Source: DAIOSQ01 sp036752465
GTDB lineage: Bacteria > Pseudomonadota > Gammaproteobacteria > Legionellales > Legionellaceae
DNA: 19,983 bases
NCBI GenBank assembly: GCA_036752465.1
Contig: DAIOSQ010000023.1
Span: forward strand, 1 to 19,983
Direction of reading: 5' to 3'
Positions within the stretch are counted from its first letter, which is position 1. Each line of letters starts with the position of its first letter. The translations under genes and the position numbers were made by a program. Below, in pieces: positions 1 to 8,088 of this stretch. The notes beneath the pieces were generated by a model that searched no databases, was not told the DNA's origin, and saw only the letters and a list, made by a program, of their open reading frames with translations.

Positions 1-98
1 ATATACGCCTGCATGATGCGTTCTTTGAACAACACAGGGACAGCTTGCATCCCGTCATGCAGGCGCTCTAAGGATGTGCGGAGATTGTGTAGGTTCAT
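1..98 (-). CDS. N-terminal fragment of an unidentified protein, cut by the left edge
   Basis: A minus-strand frame opens with ATG at 96-98 and stays open for 32 codons to the window edge, beginning MNLHNLRTSLERLHDG. I do not recognise the family. Support is modest: a TATAAT-like -10 box lies at 134-139 on the same strand, which would give a leader of about 30 nt, but the Shine-Dalgarno is weak (GGGGCACC). An alternative is the 3' end of a plus-strand gene, because frame 3 is open from the edge to a TAA ending at 71 (…HPVMQAL). Both frames look protein-like partly because an 11-bp inverted repeat lies here (6-16 and 55-65). Function cannot be assigned. Confidence 0.35.
   Translation of the reverse strand, partial: MNLHNLRTSLERLHDGMQAVPVLFKERIMQAY
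6..65. repeat. 11-bp perfect inverted repeat, 38-nt spacer
   Basis: CGCCTGCATGA at 6-16 is the exact reverse complement of TCATGCAGGCG at 55-65. A further partial copy of the right arm, CATGCAGG, lies at 97-103. The repeat overlaps the possible partial gene at the left edge, so it could be incidental to coding sequence or an operator-like dyad. Confidence 0.5.
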
Positions 99-133
99 GC
101 AGGTGCCCCATCTATTGCCGCTATCTATTGCTT

Positions 134-139
134 ATTATA
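134..139 (-). promoter_or_regulatory. Candidate -10 box for the left-edge gene
   Basis: On the minus strand this reads TATAAT, a perfect sigma70 -10 hexamer, about 36 nt upstream of the ATG at 98. No convincing -35 is visible 16-18 nt further upstream (best is TTAGAT), so the assignment rests on the -10 box and its position alone. Confidence 0.35.
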
Positions 140-263
140 GGATATGGTAATAAAATGATCTAAGCGTTTTTCATAAATGCGAGGTGTATTTATTTATATC
201 TCGCGAAAGGCACTAAAATACAAGTGCCGGAAACTGCTTATTTTGGCAGGCAAGTTGCTATTC

Positions 264-359
264 TTAGTTTCGACATTTCACCAATATAAACTTATTTCGT
301 AACTCCCCACCATATTTACTGCGGGATATGGGGTCTAACATTTCATCTGTAATAGCCAT
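264..359 (-). CDS. Possible 31-aa small protein (doubtful)
   Basis: ATG at 357-359 on the minus strand is preceded by AAGGAT (365-370) at 5-nt spacing, an acceptable ribosome binding site. The frame runs 31 codons to TAA at 264-266 and starts MAITDEMLDPISRSKYGG. It has no recognisable domain, signal peptide or membrane segment. The 8-bp dyad at 378-405 sits just upstream and could be an operator or chance. A short ORF like this can arise by chance in AT-rich DNA, so this is a weak call. Confidence 0.2.
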   Translation of the reverse strand: MAITDEMLDPISRSKYGGELRNKFILVKCRN

Positions 360-377
360 AAAATATCCTTAGTGCTT

Positions 378-405
378 GGTATTATCCCATTAGCGATATA
401 ATACC
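378..405. repeat. 8-bp inverted repeat (operator-like dyad)
   Basis: GGTATTAT at 378-385 and ATAATACC at 398-405 are exact reverse complements separated by 12 nt. No U-run follows on either strand, so a repressor site is as likely as a terminator. It lies about 46 nt downstream of the 768-aa gene's stop and just upstream of the doubtful small ORF. Confidence 0.4.
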
Positions 406-451
406 GGATTATGGTTACTTACACACTTTAAATGACAGTCCAATTGACACT

Positions 452-2758
452 CTATTTTTTTGTATTTGATGTGGGTGCCCCAGCCACCTTAGATAAATTA
501 GCGGGTGGTTGCGCATCAGATTGATGACCATAAAATCTAAGCCTAGCATTCCTCATCTCTTCGTTTCGTCTAGATCGCTCATCTTTAGGTACTTCTTTTT
601 CATCAAGAGATAACTTATCCACCTCTTCTTGAACATCATCAGCTACAGCCACTGCGGGAGGAGATGCTTTTTCTCGCTCGTAAGCTATTTTTGTTGGTTC
701 CAACATGTATTTATCTTCACTTAATGTTTGCATAGCAATATCAATCCAGACAATAGACTTTTGCTTTAGCTCAGCAATCTTACTAGGATCATCTATTCGC
801 GCAGCATCTATTATGTGATACATGTTTTCTATAGCAGATGCATGTGTTTTCTCGAGACAATTCGTATACCAAGCTTGTATTTCTGGATCTTGCCAATCTG
901 TATTTTCTATTTCTGCGTTGTATTTTTGAGTAAAAGTGCTCTGTCTTTCCTGGGAAAGGGCTGACTTGAACTGCTCAAGAAACAAAACCTTAGCCTCATT
1001 CAATGTCTGGTCTATTACTGCGGCTTTATCAATTAAATCGATATGAACATCAGCATGCACTCTATCTAACGGAAGCAACAACCCATTAATACTTCCTCCA
1101 TCACAACTATGTGCTCCGGTTCCATCCGCCCTGACACCATACGCTACTTCGATATTATAGAGCTCATTAATAAATTTATCTCTGGGAACAAGTTCTAACG
1201 AAGTATCGTGCAAACTTTCATCTTGAACACCAGTCCAAATTAATGCCAAAATTTTGCTGAGACCAAATTTTGTCTGACGCTCTTCTACTGTATTTTGTTT
1301 CGCTAACGCTACTAACCTTTGAATACTTTGAGCAGCAAACGGTGTTTTCATCTCACCTAAATGTTCATCATCCAAATGCGCATATGCAGCTGAAGTAAGC
1401 TCACTTGCAAACGCTTCAAGTTCGCTAAGTTTTGAATTGATTTGTGATTCTGTTAGGCGATATCTATCATTTAAGCGATACAATGAAGAAGCAACTGTCG
1501 TATGTACGCTCATGGAGTGTGTGCTTTGTGAGTTTTCTCCGGGAATATTGGGCGCCTGCCTTTCCATCAGTTGATATAACTGCTCATCTGATACAGCAGC
1601 ATATTCATGAACAGAGCTGGCCGTTATGACTTGTTGGAGAAGATCAGCGGTCCAAAGGTGATTGGGAATAATATCAAGGCATCTTTGTGCACAATTAGCG
1701 AGATTTTGAAAAATCCATTCATTGCTTATAATTTGTTGAAGCGCTGCTGGAGTAAGAAGCTCTTGATCTCTTAGTGTGTGTAATAATTTAGCGAATGGCT
1801 TGTGATATTCCTGCTGACCTATAACCTCCATTACTGCTTTTTTGTTGTCAAAGATAAGACGTGCGTTAGCTAACGACCACATATCTAGATCCACCAATAA
1901 TTTGAAAAAAAACGTCAAACCAGTGGGATCAGGATCATGCACTGATAAACCGACCCTCCAATCCTGATTCGTTGCACCAAAATTCATATACTCGTGGATC
2001 ATGCTTCGAGTCTCATCTGACAATATGCTACAACGGCTCAAGGTTACCAAACTTTTGGCTATGGTAGACAAATTACAAAAAAAATCTGTGTTATGAGTAA
2101 ATACCGTATTATTCGCCATAGAATGGATAATTCTTAAGTTTTCACGTTTAAGTAAATTCTTTTTAGCTAATATTATTAAGCTTGCAGTCATTTGAAATGG
2201 ATCTTCATGATATTCAGCAAGATACGCAGTAACTATTTTTTCACCTTGATCTGCATAATCAGGAGCATACTTCCTTAAAAAATAACGTGTCATAGGTTCA
2301 ACCATTCTTGCATTGGCACGCGCATTATTCATTGCATCTCTTGCATCTCGGCCTGTAAGAGGAATTCGCCAAGCTTTAGAAAATGAATTTTTCACTTCCA
2401 TAAAATGAATATCTTCTAAATCCAATTCCATATTTTCAAAACTTGGTAATCTATCACAAGTCGGCAATATGGCATTGACTAAAATTGGTAATAAATTTAA
2501 TTCCATAGATGGTGTTTCTCGCGAATTCCATCTTTGTAATTCAGGTTTGAATAATTCAACCAAATTAGAGAGCTGAGTTTCATTCGGAGTTGAATACTGT
2601 CTCAAAAAGCCAACATGACCACGCACATTGAACTGACGACCCATTTGAGGTTGTAAATACTGTTTTACTTGGTTAATCAATGGGTATTCTTCGATTGCGA
2701 TGCCGTGCTGTTCACAATAGCTATCAATTTGATTAGATAAATCATGTAAAGTAGGCAT
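452..2758 (-). CDS. 768-aa orphan protein, candidate secreted effector
   Basis: I do not recognise this protein. It has no signal peptide and no membrane segments. Most of it looks alpha-helical and hydrophilic. A Gly/Cys-containing stretch (GAHSCDGGSINGLL, near residue 550) is the most motif-like part. The last ~70 residues are low-complexity and charged, with acidic runs (DDVQEEVDKLSLDEKEVPKDE) shortly before a Ser/Thr/Asn/Lys-rich tail. Acidic E-block tails like this are known for Legionella and Coxiella Dot/Icm substrates, which is the only basis for the effector suggestion. Sampled lines of the gene have about 28-42% GC, against 50-58% in most later genes sampled, consistent with acquisition or different selection. 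It is monocistronic, with a promoter at 2789-2816. The start at 2758 has only a weak purine-rich site (GAGAG) just upstream. Confidence 0.85.
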   Translation of the reverse strand: MPTLHDLSNQIDSYCEQHGIAIEEYPLINQVKQYLQPQMGRQFNVRGHVGFLRQYSTPNETQLSNLVELFKPELQRWNSRETPSMELNLLPILVNAILPTCDRLPSFENMELDLEDIHFMEVKNSFSKAWRIPLTGRDARDAMNNARANARMVEPMTRYFLRKYAPDYADQGEKIVTAYLAEYHEDPFQMTASLIILAKKNLLKRENLRIIHSMANNTVFTHNTDFFCNLSTIAKSLVTLSRCSILSDETRSMIHEYMNFGATNQDWRVGLSVHDPDPTGLTFFFKLLVDLDMWSLANARLIFDNKKAVMEVIGQQEYHKPFAKLLHTLRDQELLTPAALQQIISNEWIFQNLANCAQRCLDIIPNHLWTADLLQQVITASSVHEYAAVSDEQLYQLMERQAPNIPGENSQSTHSMSVHTTVASSLYRLNDRYRLTESQINSKLSELEAFASELTSAAYAHLDDEHLGEMKTPFAAQSIQRLVALAKQNTVEERQTKFGLSKILALIWTGVQDESLHDTSLELVPRDKFINELYNIEVAYGVRADGTGAHSCDGGSINGLLLPLDRVHADVHIDLIDKAAVIDQTLNEAKVLFLEQFKSALSQERQSTFTQKYNAEIENTDWQDPEIQAWYTNCLEKTHASAIENMYHIIDAARIDDPSKIAELKQKSIVWIDIAMQTLSEDKYMLEPTKIAYEREKASPPAVAVADDVQEEVDKLSLDEKEVPKDERSRRNEEMRNARLRFYGHQSDAQPPANLSKVAGAPTSNTKK

Positions 2759-2788
2759 TTTCTCTCTGCAAATAATTTATATACCTTA

Positions 2789-2816
2789 ACTATAGACAAT
2801 AGTTCTGCATAGTCAA
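2789..2816 (-). promoter_or_regulatory. Sigma70-like promoter of the 768-aa gene
   Basis: On the minus strand TTGACT (2811-2816) and TATAGT (2789-2794) are separated by 16 nt. Each hexamer differs from consensus at one position. The expected transcription start is near 2782, giving a leader of about 24 nt before the ATG at 2758. It is the best promoter match I found in the window and supports separate transcription of this gene. Confidence 0.7.
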
Positions 2817-2920
2817 CTGATAGTCTTTTTTTGTGCAGATCATCACCATAAACTTCATTAATAATAGAGGGTAGCCTCGAAATAAAATTGTTTAGGATTG
2901 TAAGCGGGCATGCAATAAAC

Positions 2921-3041
2921 AGCCCAAACAACTATTCAAACGTTTCGAGAGCTGGGCTAAAGTACCATGATCTCGGCGGTTGGTTAAACCAATCCCTCGA
3001 CGGTCGCTTACGCTCGTGCACTTTGTTTTGAGCAAAGTGCA
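2921..3041. repeat. Cluster of inverted repeats downstream of the glutamate dehydrogenase gene
   Basis: Four dyads are visible: AGCCCA/TGGGCT (2921-2926, 2953-2958), CGAGA/TCTCG (2946-2950, 2971-2975), TTGGTT-A-AACCAA (2980-2992) and TGCACTTTG/CAAAGTGCA (3017-3025, 3033-3041; 9-bp stem, 7-nt loop). None is followed by a U-tract on the minus strand, so they do not form a standard intrinsic terminator, though the 9-bp hairpin could stabilise the transcript's 3' end. The arrangement resembles dispersed intergenic palindromic repeats. Only one copy is visible in this window. Confidence 0.5.
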
Positions 3042-3075
3042 ACTCTCTTACTATCTGATATACTAGATGCGATAC

Positions 3076-6000
3076 TTAGGCGATACTCTCCGACACCTGC
3101 AGTGTACTCTGGGTCAAATCAGACAGCTCGCGGATGGCGACAAAGAACATGGTATAGTTCAAACTGGCATTCGATCGCAAATTTTCTAGCACATGCTGCC
3201 AACGCTCTATCAATTGACCATGCCTTTGCGACCAGTCCTCGAGGCACTGTAGAACATTTTTCTTTTTCACCGCACAACCCAAAATACCCATGGTCAACTG
3301 CCGCTGCTGCCAGTCTAAATCATCTCGTAAACTCTCTCGTGATAACGTTTCCCAATGATTACCGGTGGTATGCGCAATGATGTGTGAGCGGATCCACCCT
3401 AAATTAAGATACTCACCGATACCAAAATATAAACGGGCCACATCAGCAATTTTACGTTTGGCACAATGGGCTATGTCCAAAATATCTATGGCTGAATATA
3501 ATCCACGAGTAATGCTTAAATCCTTAGCCAACGATTCTGGAAGTCCCATATCGATATACTCTTTCTCATGCTCAACAAATTTGCTGGCGTATTCCTCACC
3601 AAAAATTGCCGGCATGGATTTTTTTAACTCGCTAATACCAGGCGCATACAGTGTGACCAGTTGCTGCATATCAACTTGTGTGCGCCGGTTACGTAAAATC
3701 CAACGGGTCATGCGTCGCAATAAGCGCACGTATAAAATGAGCAGCTCATATTGGACCACCGCATCTATCATAGTGCCTAGCGCTTCAATTTCCGACCATT
3801 TGGCATCAATATCAACAATGCTTCTGACCGTCATATAGGCCCTAACAATGGCCGCAACCGACGCACCGGTTTCATCCTGCATGCGATGAACAAAATAAAA
3901 ACCCATTTCATTGACGATAATATTACTGATTTTGGTTGCAATGATTTCTCGCTTCAATGGGTGGTCATGCATTTGGTGACGATATTTTTCTTGTAACGGT
4001 TTGGGGAATGAACTGACCAAACAGTCTTCAAGATATGGCTCCTCCGGCACATCAGATGCTAAAATAGCTTCTTTAAGATGAATCTTGCTGTAACAGGACA
4101 ATACCGCAATAATCGGACTACTCAAGCCCTTCGCTGTGAGCTTATATTCTTGCAACACTTTATCATCCGGCAGAAATTCGAGCTTGCGATCGAGCTTACC
4201 CGCTTTTTCTAATTCTGTGATATAGCGTATATGCAAATCAATGTGTCGTTTGGCTTGGTAGGTGGTTAAACTGATGGCGCGAGTTTGCGAAAAATTTTCA
4301 CGCAGCACCAAGGCAGCGACCTCATCAGTCATCTCACTTAACAGATCATGGCGTTGCTTGGTGGTCATATCACCATTATTAACAATACTATTGAGCAAGA
4401 TTTTAATGTTGACTTCTTTATCGGAGCAACTCACACCTGCGGAGTTGTCGATAAAATCAGTGTAAATCAAGCCCCCTTGGTTGGCATACTCAATGCGCGC
4501 TAATTGTGTGAAGCCAAGGTTTCCACCCTCGCCAACAATTTTACAGCGCAAGGATTTCGCGTTGACACGGATGGCATCATTGGTACGATCACCAACATCA
4601 ACGTGATTTTCAGTGCTGGCTTTCACAAAAGTACCAATCCCCGCACTCCATAACAGATCAACTTTGGCTTTCAAAATCACTTTGATCAATTCGTTGGGCT
4701 CAATTTGCGCTTGTTTGATGCCGAACAGCTTTTTCATTTCACTGCTAACCACAATATATTTGGCATTGCGGTTGAATACCCCACCACCGGCCGATATCAG
4801 TTTTTTATCATAGTCGGACCAGTTCGAACGCGGCAGATCAAACAATCGTTGTCTTTCTTGATAGCTGATCGCAGCACTAGGCGCAGGATCGATAAAAATG
4901 TGCATGTGATTGAACGCAGCCACCAATTGAATATGCGGTGACAACAACATGCCATTGCCAAATACATCACCCGCCATATCGCCAACACCGACCACCGTAA
5001 AGTCAGCTTTGTTAATATCAACAGTGTTGGCATAAAAATGTCTTTTGACGGATTCCCACGCACCCTTCGCAGTAATACCCATTTTTTTATGGTCATACCC
5101 TACAGAGCCGCCTGACGCAAAGGCATCTCCTAACCAAAAACCATATTCGGCGGATATTTCATTGGCAATATCTGAGAACGTTGCCGTGCCCTTATCCGCT
5201 GCGACTACCAGGTACGGATCATTCTCATCGTAGGCAATCACTTGTGATGGTCGCACGACACTGGCATTTTGATAATTATCAGTAATATCCAGCAGGCCAC
5301 GGATAAACATTTTATAGCAAGCAATCCCTTCATGGAGGATCTCTTCTCGGCTAGCATTGCCAAGATCACGCTTGATCACAAAACCGCCTTTGGCACCGCT
5401 GGGCACAATCACTGCATTTTTTACTTGCTGTGCTTTCATTAAGCCCAATACCTCTGTGCGGAAATCCTCGCGCCGATCAGACCAACGCAAACCGCCACGT
5501 GCAACCTTTTCGCAGCGCAAATGGATCCCTTCCATGTGCACGGCATAAACAAAAATTTCAAACATTGGGGCGGGTTTCGGCAAGCCCGGAATACTTTTGC
5601 TGTTAAATTTAAATGAAATATAGCTTTTCAGCTGGCCAACTGACTCCCGTTGGTAAAAATTTGTTCGTACAGTTGCCAGAATCACACTGATGTATAAACG
5701 AATGATTTTGTCTTCGTCCAAATTAACTACGTCATGTAAATCCTCATCGATTTCCTGTTTTATCGCATCGACATCCCGTTGTCTATGTGCATTCTCCTGA
5801 CAGTCAAACCGCAATTCAAATAATTTAACCAATTTCTTCGCCAAATGAGGATTTTGATTGAGCGCTTTTTCTATGTAATCTTGACTGAATGTGACACCAA
5901 TTTGCTTAAAGTACTTGGCGTAAGCTCTTAGGATAGTCACTTGACGCCAATCTATACCCGCAGATAACACCAACTGATTAAATCTATCATTTTCAGCGTC

Positions 6001-7941
6001 ATTGAACCAAACACGCGTGAATGCATTTTGAAATAACTCTTTGATTTCTTCCAATTGAAATGAACGATCTTTGGTATACTGAATAGTAAATTCATTGATC
6101 CAGGCTATCTTATTGTCTTCAAATTTAAGCATGTACGGGCGCTCACTGATGGCACGTAAGCCTAAATTTTCTAGAATAGGCAACACATCAGACAATGGAA
6201 TGGTGACGTCATGTTGATAAATTTTTAGTCTGAAGTTATCCGCCAACTCATTGAGTGGTTTATAAAAATTTAATCCCAGCGCATTATCAGGCGAAAGTTG
6301 CTCAATGTGCTTAATATCATACACGGCAATCTTGGGCGAAAAATTAGTTTGGTATACCGCAGGGAACGCGCTTTTATAACGCGCATATAAATGATTGCCT
6401 TGCTCTTCGCCCATGGTCTCGTACAAAAATTGTTGCAAGTCATCGTTCCATGATCGACCGACCGCTATCACTTTTTTTTCAATTTCTTTAAAATCATAGT
6501 CAGTATTGTCTAAGGGGTTGATGCGCACGGTATAGTGCACTCGAGCTAAAATAGACTCGGAGAAATTGGTATTTGCGGTGATTTCGCGCGCATTAAAACT
6601 TTCGCGTAGCACCTCTTGTATGCCCAAGCGCAGCTCGGTATTCACCCGCTCTTTGGGCGCATATACAAAGCAGGAAATGAACCGACGATACATATCCATG
6701 CGAGCAAACATGCGTATTCTGGGACGCTCTTGCATGTAAAAAATACCCATTGATATCTCTAACAGTTGCTCGGCACTGGCTTGAATTAAATCATCTCGCG
6801 GCAATGTCTCCAGAATATTATTCAGTATTTTACCCGCGTGACTTTTTGGATTAAGCATCGATTTTTCCATGATCAAAGCTACTTTTTGCCGCAGGAATGG
6901 GATATATCTCGGGCTGGTATTATAAGCGGCAGAGGTATATAAACCGAGAATCCGTCGCTCACCAATCACCCTACCCAGCTCATCAAACCGCTTGACTCCT
7001 ATATAGTCGGTATACGCATTTCTGTGCACGCTCGCCAAAGTATTGGTTTTCGAAACCACCAAAATGCGTGTCGATATGGTCAGTTCTCTGGCCTCTGGAT
7101 TCATTTCAGAAATTTTGAGCGAGCTTGGTTTATTGAGCTCATCTCGCAGGACCCCAATACCCGTATGCTCCTCCGGCTGCAAGATCAGTTCACCTTCAGC
7201 TTGAACTAGTTTATAATCACGCATTCCTAGAAACGTGAAATGGTGATCCTCTAGCCAAGTTAAAAATGCTTTGGTCTCCTCCACTTCCGCATGATCCAGT
7301 GGTTTGGGCGGATGTTCTAATTCTTTGACATACTCTCTAACCCTTGCGCGCATAGCCAGCCAATCTTCAGTGACTGCCGCGTTATCAACCAATGCATGCT
7401 CGATATTTTTACGCAGATCTTCCAAAATGTGATGATCGGTTTGACGGTCAATCAGAATAAATATAGGCGCTTCTACCAAAGAATTTTCAGCTATGTCACC
7501 ATGCTTAGACAGAATATCGCTGACTTCGTGCTGGTTATCGCGAATGAGGCGGATACCTCCCATATGGATGGTCAAGTGCGACGAGAATCCCATGCGATGA
7601 ATGACCATGGAGATAGAGTCAACCATAAAGGGCATATCCTGACATAGGACTTCAACCACTGTGTGCGTGGTTTGCCAGCCGTTTTCCTCAATGCCAGGAT
7701 TATAAATACGAATTTTAATTTCAGCAGGAGTTCTTTTTGCAAACAGATCCCAAAAATTGACCGCAGCGCCAAACAAGTCCTCAGCATCCCAGCTCTGTAA
7801 ATCTTCAAGCGCCGCCGTCACAAAAAATTGGCGTGCAAACTCACTGCATAGTTCGCCTTGTTTGGCTGGCAATGTGTTTTTTATTTTTGCTACTAGCCCT
7901 TCAATGATAACATCTTTCGCTTCTTCAAACTTATATGACAT
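3076..7941 (-). CDS. gdhB: NAD-specific glutamate dehydrogenase, large (180-kDa) class
   Basis: Catalyses NAD-dependent oxidative deamination of L-glutamate to 2-oxoglutarate and ammonia in the cytoplasm, feeding amino-acid carbon into the TCA cycle. At 1621 aa it is the full length of the Pseudomonas/Streptomyces large class. The N-terminal ~650 residues correspond to the regulatory (ACT-like) portion. The catalytic core contains ARGGLRWSDRREDFRTEV (near residue 815), PSGAKGGF with Lys851, GDMAGDVFGNG (near 990), GEGGNLGFTQ (near 1137) and DNSAGVSCSDKEVNIK (near 1170), followed by a helical C-terminal region. All these hallmark blocks are intact. The ATG at 7941 is preceded by GAGGGTGG, and the leader can fold over this site (see the regulatory entry). 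Stand-alone gene. Organisms with this enzyme often live on amino acids, which suits a host-associated lifestyle (inference). Confidence 0.97.
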   Translation of the reverse strand: MSYKFEEAKDVIIEGLVAKIKNTLPAKQGELCSEFARQFFVTAALEDLQSWDAEDLFGAAVNFWDLFAKRTPAEIKIRIYNPGIEENGWQTTHTVVEVLCQDMPFMVDSISMVIHRMGFSSHLTIHMGGIRLIRDNQHEVSDILSKHGDIAENSLVEAPIFILIDRQTDHHILEDLRKNIEHALVDNAAVTEDWLAMRARVREYVKELEHPPKPLDHAEVEETKAFLTWLEDHHFTFLGMRDYKLVQAEGELILQPEEHTGIGVLRDELNKPSSLKISEMNPEARELTISTRILVVSKTNTLASVHRNAYTDYIGVKRFDELGRVIGERRILGLYTSAAYNTSPRYIPFLRQKVALIMEKSMLNPKSHAGKILNNILETLPRDDLIQASAEQLLEISMGIFYMQERPRIRMFARMDMYRRFISCFVYAPKERVNTELRLGIQEVLRESFNAREITANTNFSESILARVHYTVRINPLDNTDYDFKEIEKKVIAVGRSWNDDLQQFLYETMGEEQGNHLYARYKSAFPAVYQTNFSPKIAVYDIKHIEQLSPDNALGLNFYKPLNELADNFRLKIYQHDVTIPLSDVLPILENLGLRAISERPYMLKFEDNKIAWINEFTIQYTKDRSFQLEEIKELFQNAFTRVWFNDAENDRFNQLVLSAGIDWRQVTILRAYAKYFKQIGVTFSQDYIEKALNQNPHLAKKLVKLFELRFDCQENAHRQRDVDAIKQEIDEDLHDVVNLDEDKIIRLYISVILATVRTNFYQRESVGQLKSYISFKFNSKSIPGLPKPAPMFEIFVYAVHMEGIHLRCEKVARGGLRWSDRREDFRTEVLGLMKAQQVKNAVIVPSGAKGGFVIKRDLGNASREEILHEGIACYKMFIRGLLDITDNYQNASVVRPSQVIAYDENDPYLVVAADKGTATFSDIANEISAEYGFWLGDAFASGGSVGYDHKKMGITAKGAWESVKRHFYANTVDINKADFTVVGVGDMAGDVFGNGMLLSPHIQLVAAFNHMHIFIDPAPSAAISYQERQRLFDLPRSNWSDYDKKLISAGGGVFNRNAKYIVVSSEMKKLFGIKQAQIEPNELIKVILKAKVDLLWSAGIGTFVKASTENHVDVGDRTNDAIRVNAKSLRCKIVGEGGNLGFTQLARIEYANQGGLIYTDFIDNSAGVSCSDKEVNIKILLNSIVNNGDMTTKQRHDLLSEMTDEVAALVLRENFSQTRAISLTTYQAKRHIDLHIRYITELEKAGKLDRKLEFLPDDKVLQEYKLTAKGLSSPIIAVLSCYSKIHLKEAILASDVPEEPYLEDCLVSSFPKPLQEKYRHQMHDHPLKREIIATKISNIIVNEMGFYFVHRMQDETGASVAAIVRAYMTVRSIVDIDAKWSEIEALGTMIDAVVQYELLILYVRLLRRMTRWILRNRRTQVDMQQLVTLYAPGISELKKSMPAIFGEEYASKFVEHEKEYIDMGLPESLAKDLSITRGLYSAIDILDIAHCAKRKIADVARLYFGIGEYLNLGWIRSHIIAHTTGNHWETLSRESLRDDLDWQQRQLTMGILGCAVKKKNVLQCLEDWSQRHGQLIERWQHVLENLRSNASLNYTMFFVAIRELSDLTQSTLQVSESIA

Positions 7942-7945
7942 TTAA

Positions 7946-8002
7946 CCACCCTCTTCAACCAGCACCCTTGGCTACCCTGACAACCTAGGGTGTTTCCCCT
8001 AG
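7946..8002 (-). promoter_or_regulatory. Possible RNA switch over the glutamate dehydrogenase ribosome binding site
   Basis: Read on the minus strand, the leader holds a 6-bp hairpin CTAGGG-GAAACA-CCCTAG (7985-8002). Its CACCCT portion (7987-7992) is also complementary to three downstream AGGGT segments: 7974-7978, 7963-7968, and AGGGTG at 7947-7952 within the ribosome binding site itself. Pairing with the last would hide the site, while the upstream hairpin would free it. The complementarities are directly visible. The regulatory role is inference, and no known riboswitch class is recognised. Confidence 0.35.
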
Positions 8003-8060
8003 CATTGAACCATTAATGAAATTGTTACTGACTCACAGCTTTGCCGTGACTAATTGTGCA

Positions 8061-8088
8061 AGTATAGAAGATTTTATCATTTATACAA
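8061..8088 (-). promoter_or_regulatory. Candidate promoter of the glutamate dehydrogenase gene
   Basis: On the minus strand TTGTAT (8083-8088) and TATACT (8061-8066) are 16 nt apart. The -10 box is strong and the -35 weak (first three bases match). The -35 overlaps the last codons and stop of the upstream L,D-transpeptidase gene. A start near 8054 would give a leader of about 110 nt carrying the alternative hairpins at 7946-8002. Confidence 0.4.

Larger units (their letters stand above)
99..451. other. Gene-poor intergenic stretch, 353 nt
   Basis: No well-supported gene lies here. It contains the candidate -10 box at 134-139, a short hairpin GGCACT/AGTGCC (209-214 and 223-228, 8-nt loop), a 31-codon minus-strand ORF at 264-359, and an 8-bp perfect dyad GGTATTAT/ATAATACC (378-385 and 398-405). 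Neither hairpin is followed by a U-tract, so no intrinsic terminator for the 768-aa gene is evident. The stretch is AT-rich like the gene next to it. Confidence 0.6.
2759..3075. other. Intergenic stretch, 317 nt: promoter plus palindromes
   Basis: No convincing gene lies here. The left part (2759-2816) is the leader and promoter of the 768-aa gene. The right part (about 2921-3041) is packed with inverted repeats, listed separately. A minus-strand frame overlapping the start of the 768-aa gene (84 codons, up to 2931) has a TTG start and no supporting features, so it is judged spurious. Confidence 0.6.

Noticed and set aside
6..65. CRISPR or mobile-element terminal repeat at the left edge
   Set aside because: Only one short inverted pair, no regularly spaced direct repeats, no transposase and no target-site duplication are visible.
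2677..2931. 84-codon minus-strand ORF overlapping the start of the 768-aa gene
   Set aside because: TTG start, no ribosome binding site, overlaps the strong promoter and start of the larger gene in another frame, and no recognisable domain.
3017..3041. 9-bp hairpin as an intrinsic terminator for the glutamate dehydrogenase gene
   Set aside because: No U-tract follows the stem on the minus strand; it is reported as part of a palindrome cluster instead.
3365..3838. 157-codon plus-strand ORF inside the glutamate dehydrogenase gene
   Set aside because: Antisense shadow of a fully conserved coding region, with no family resemblance of its own.
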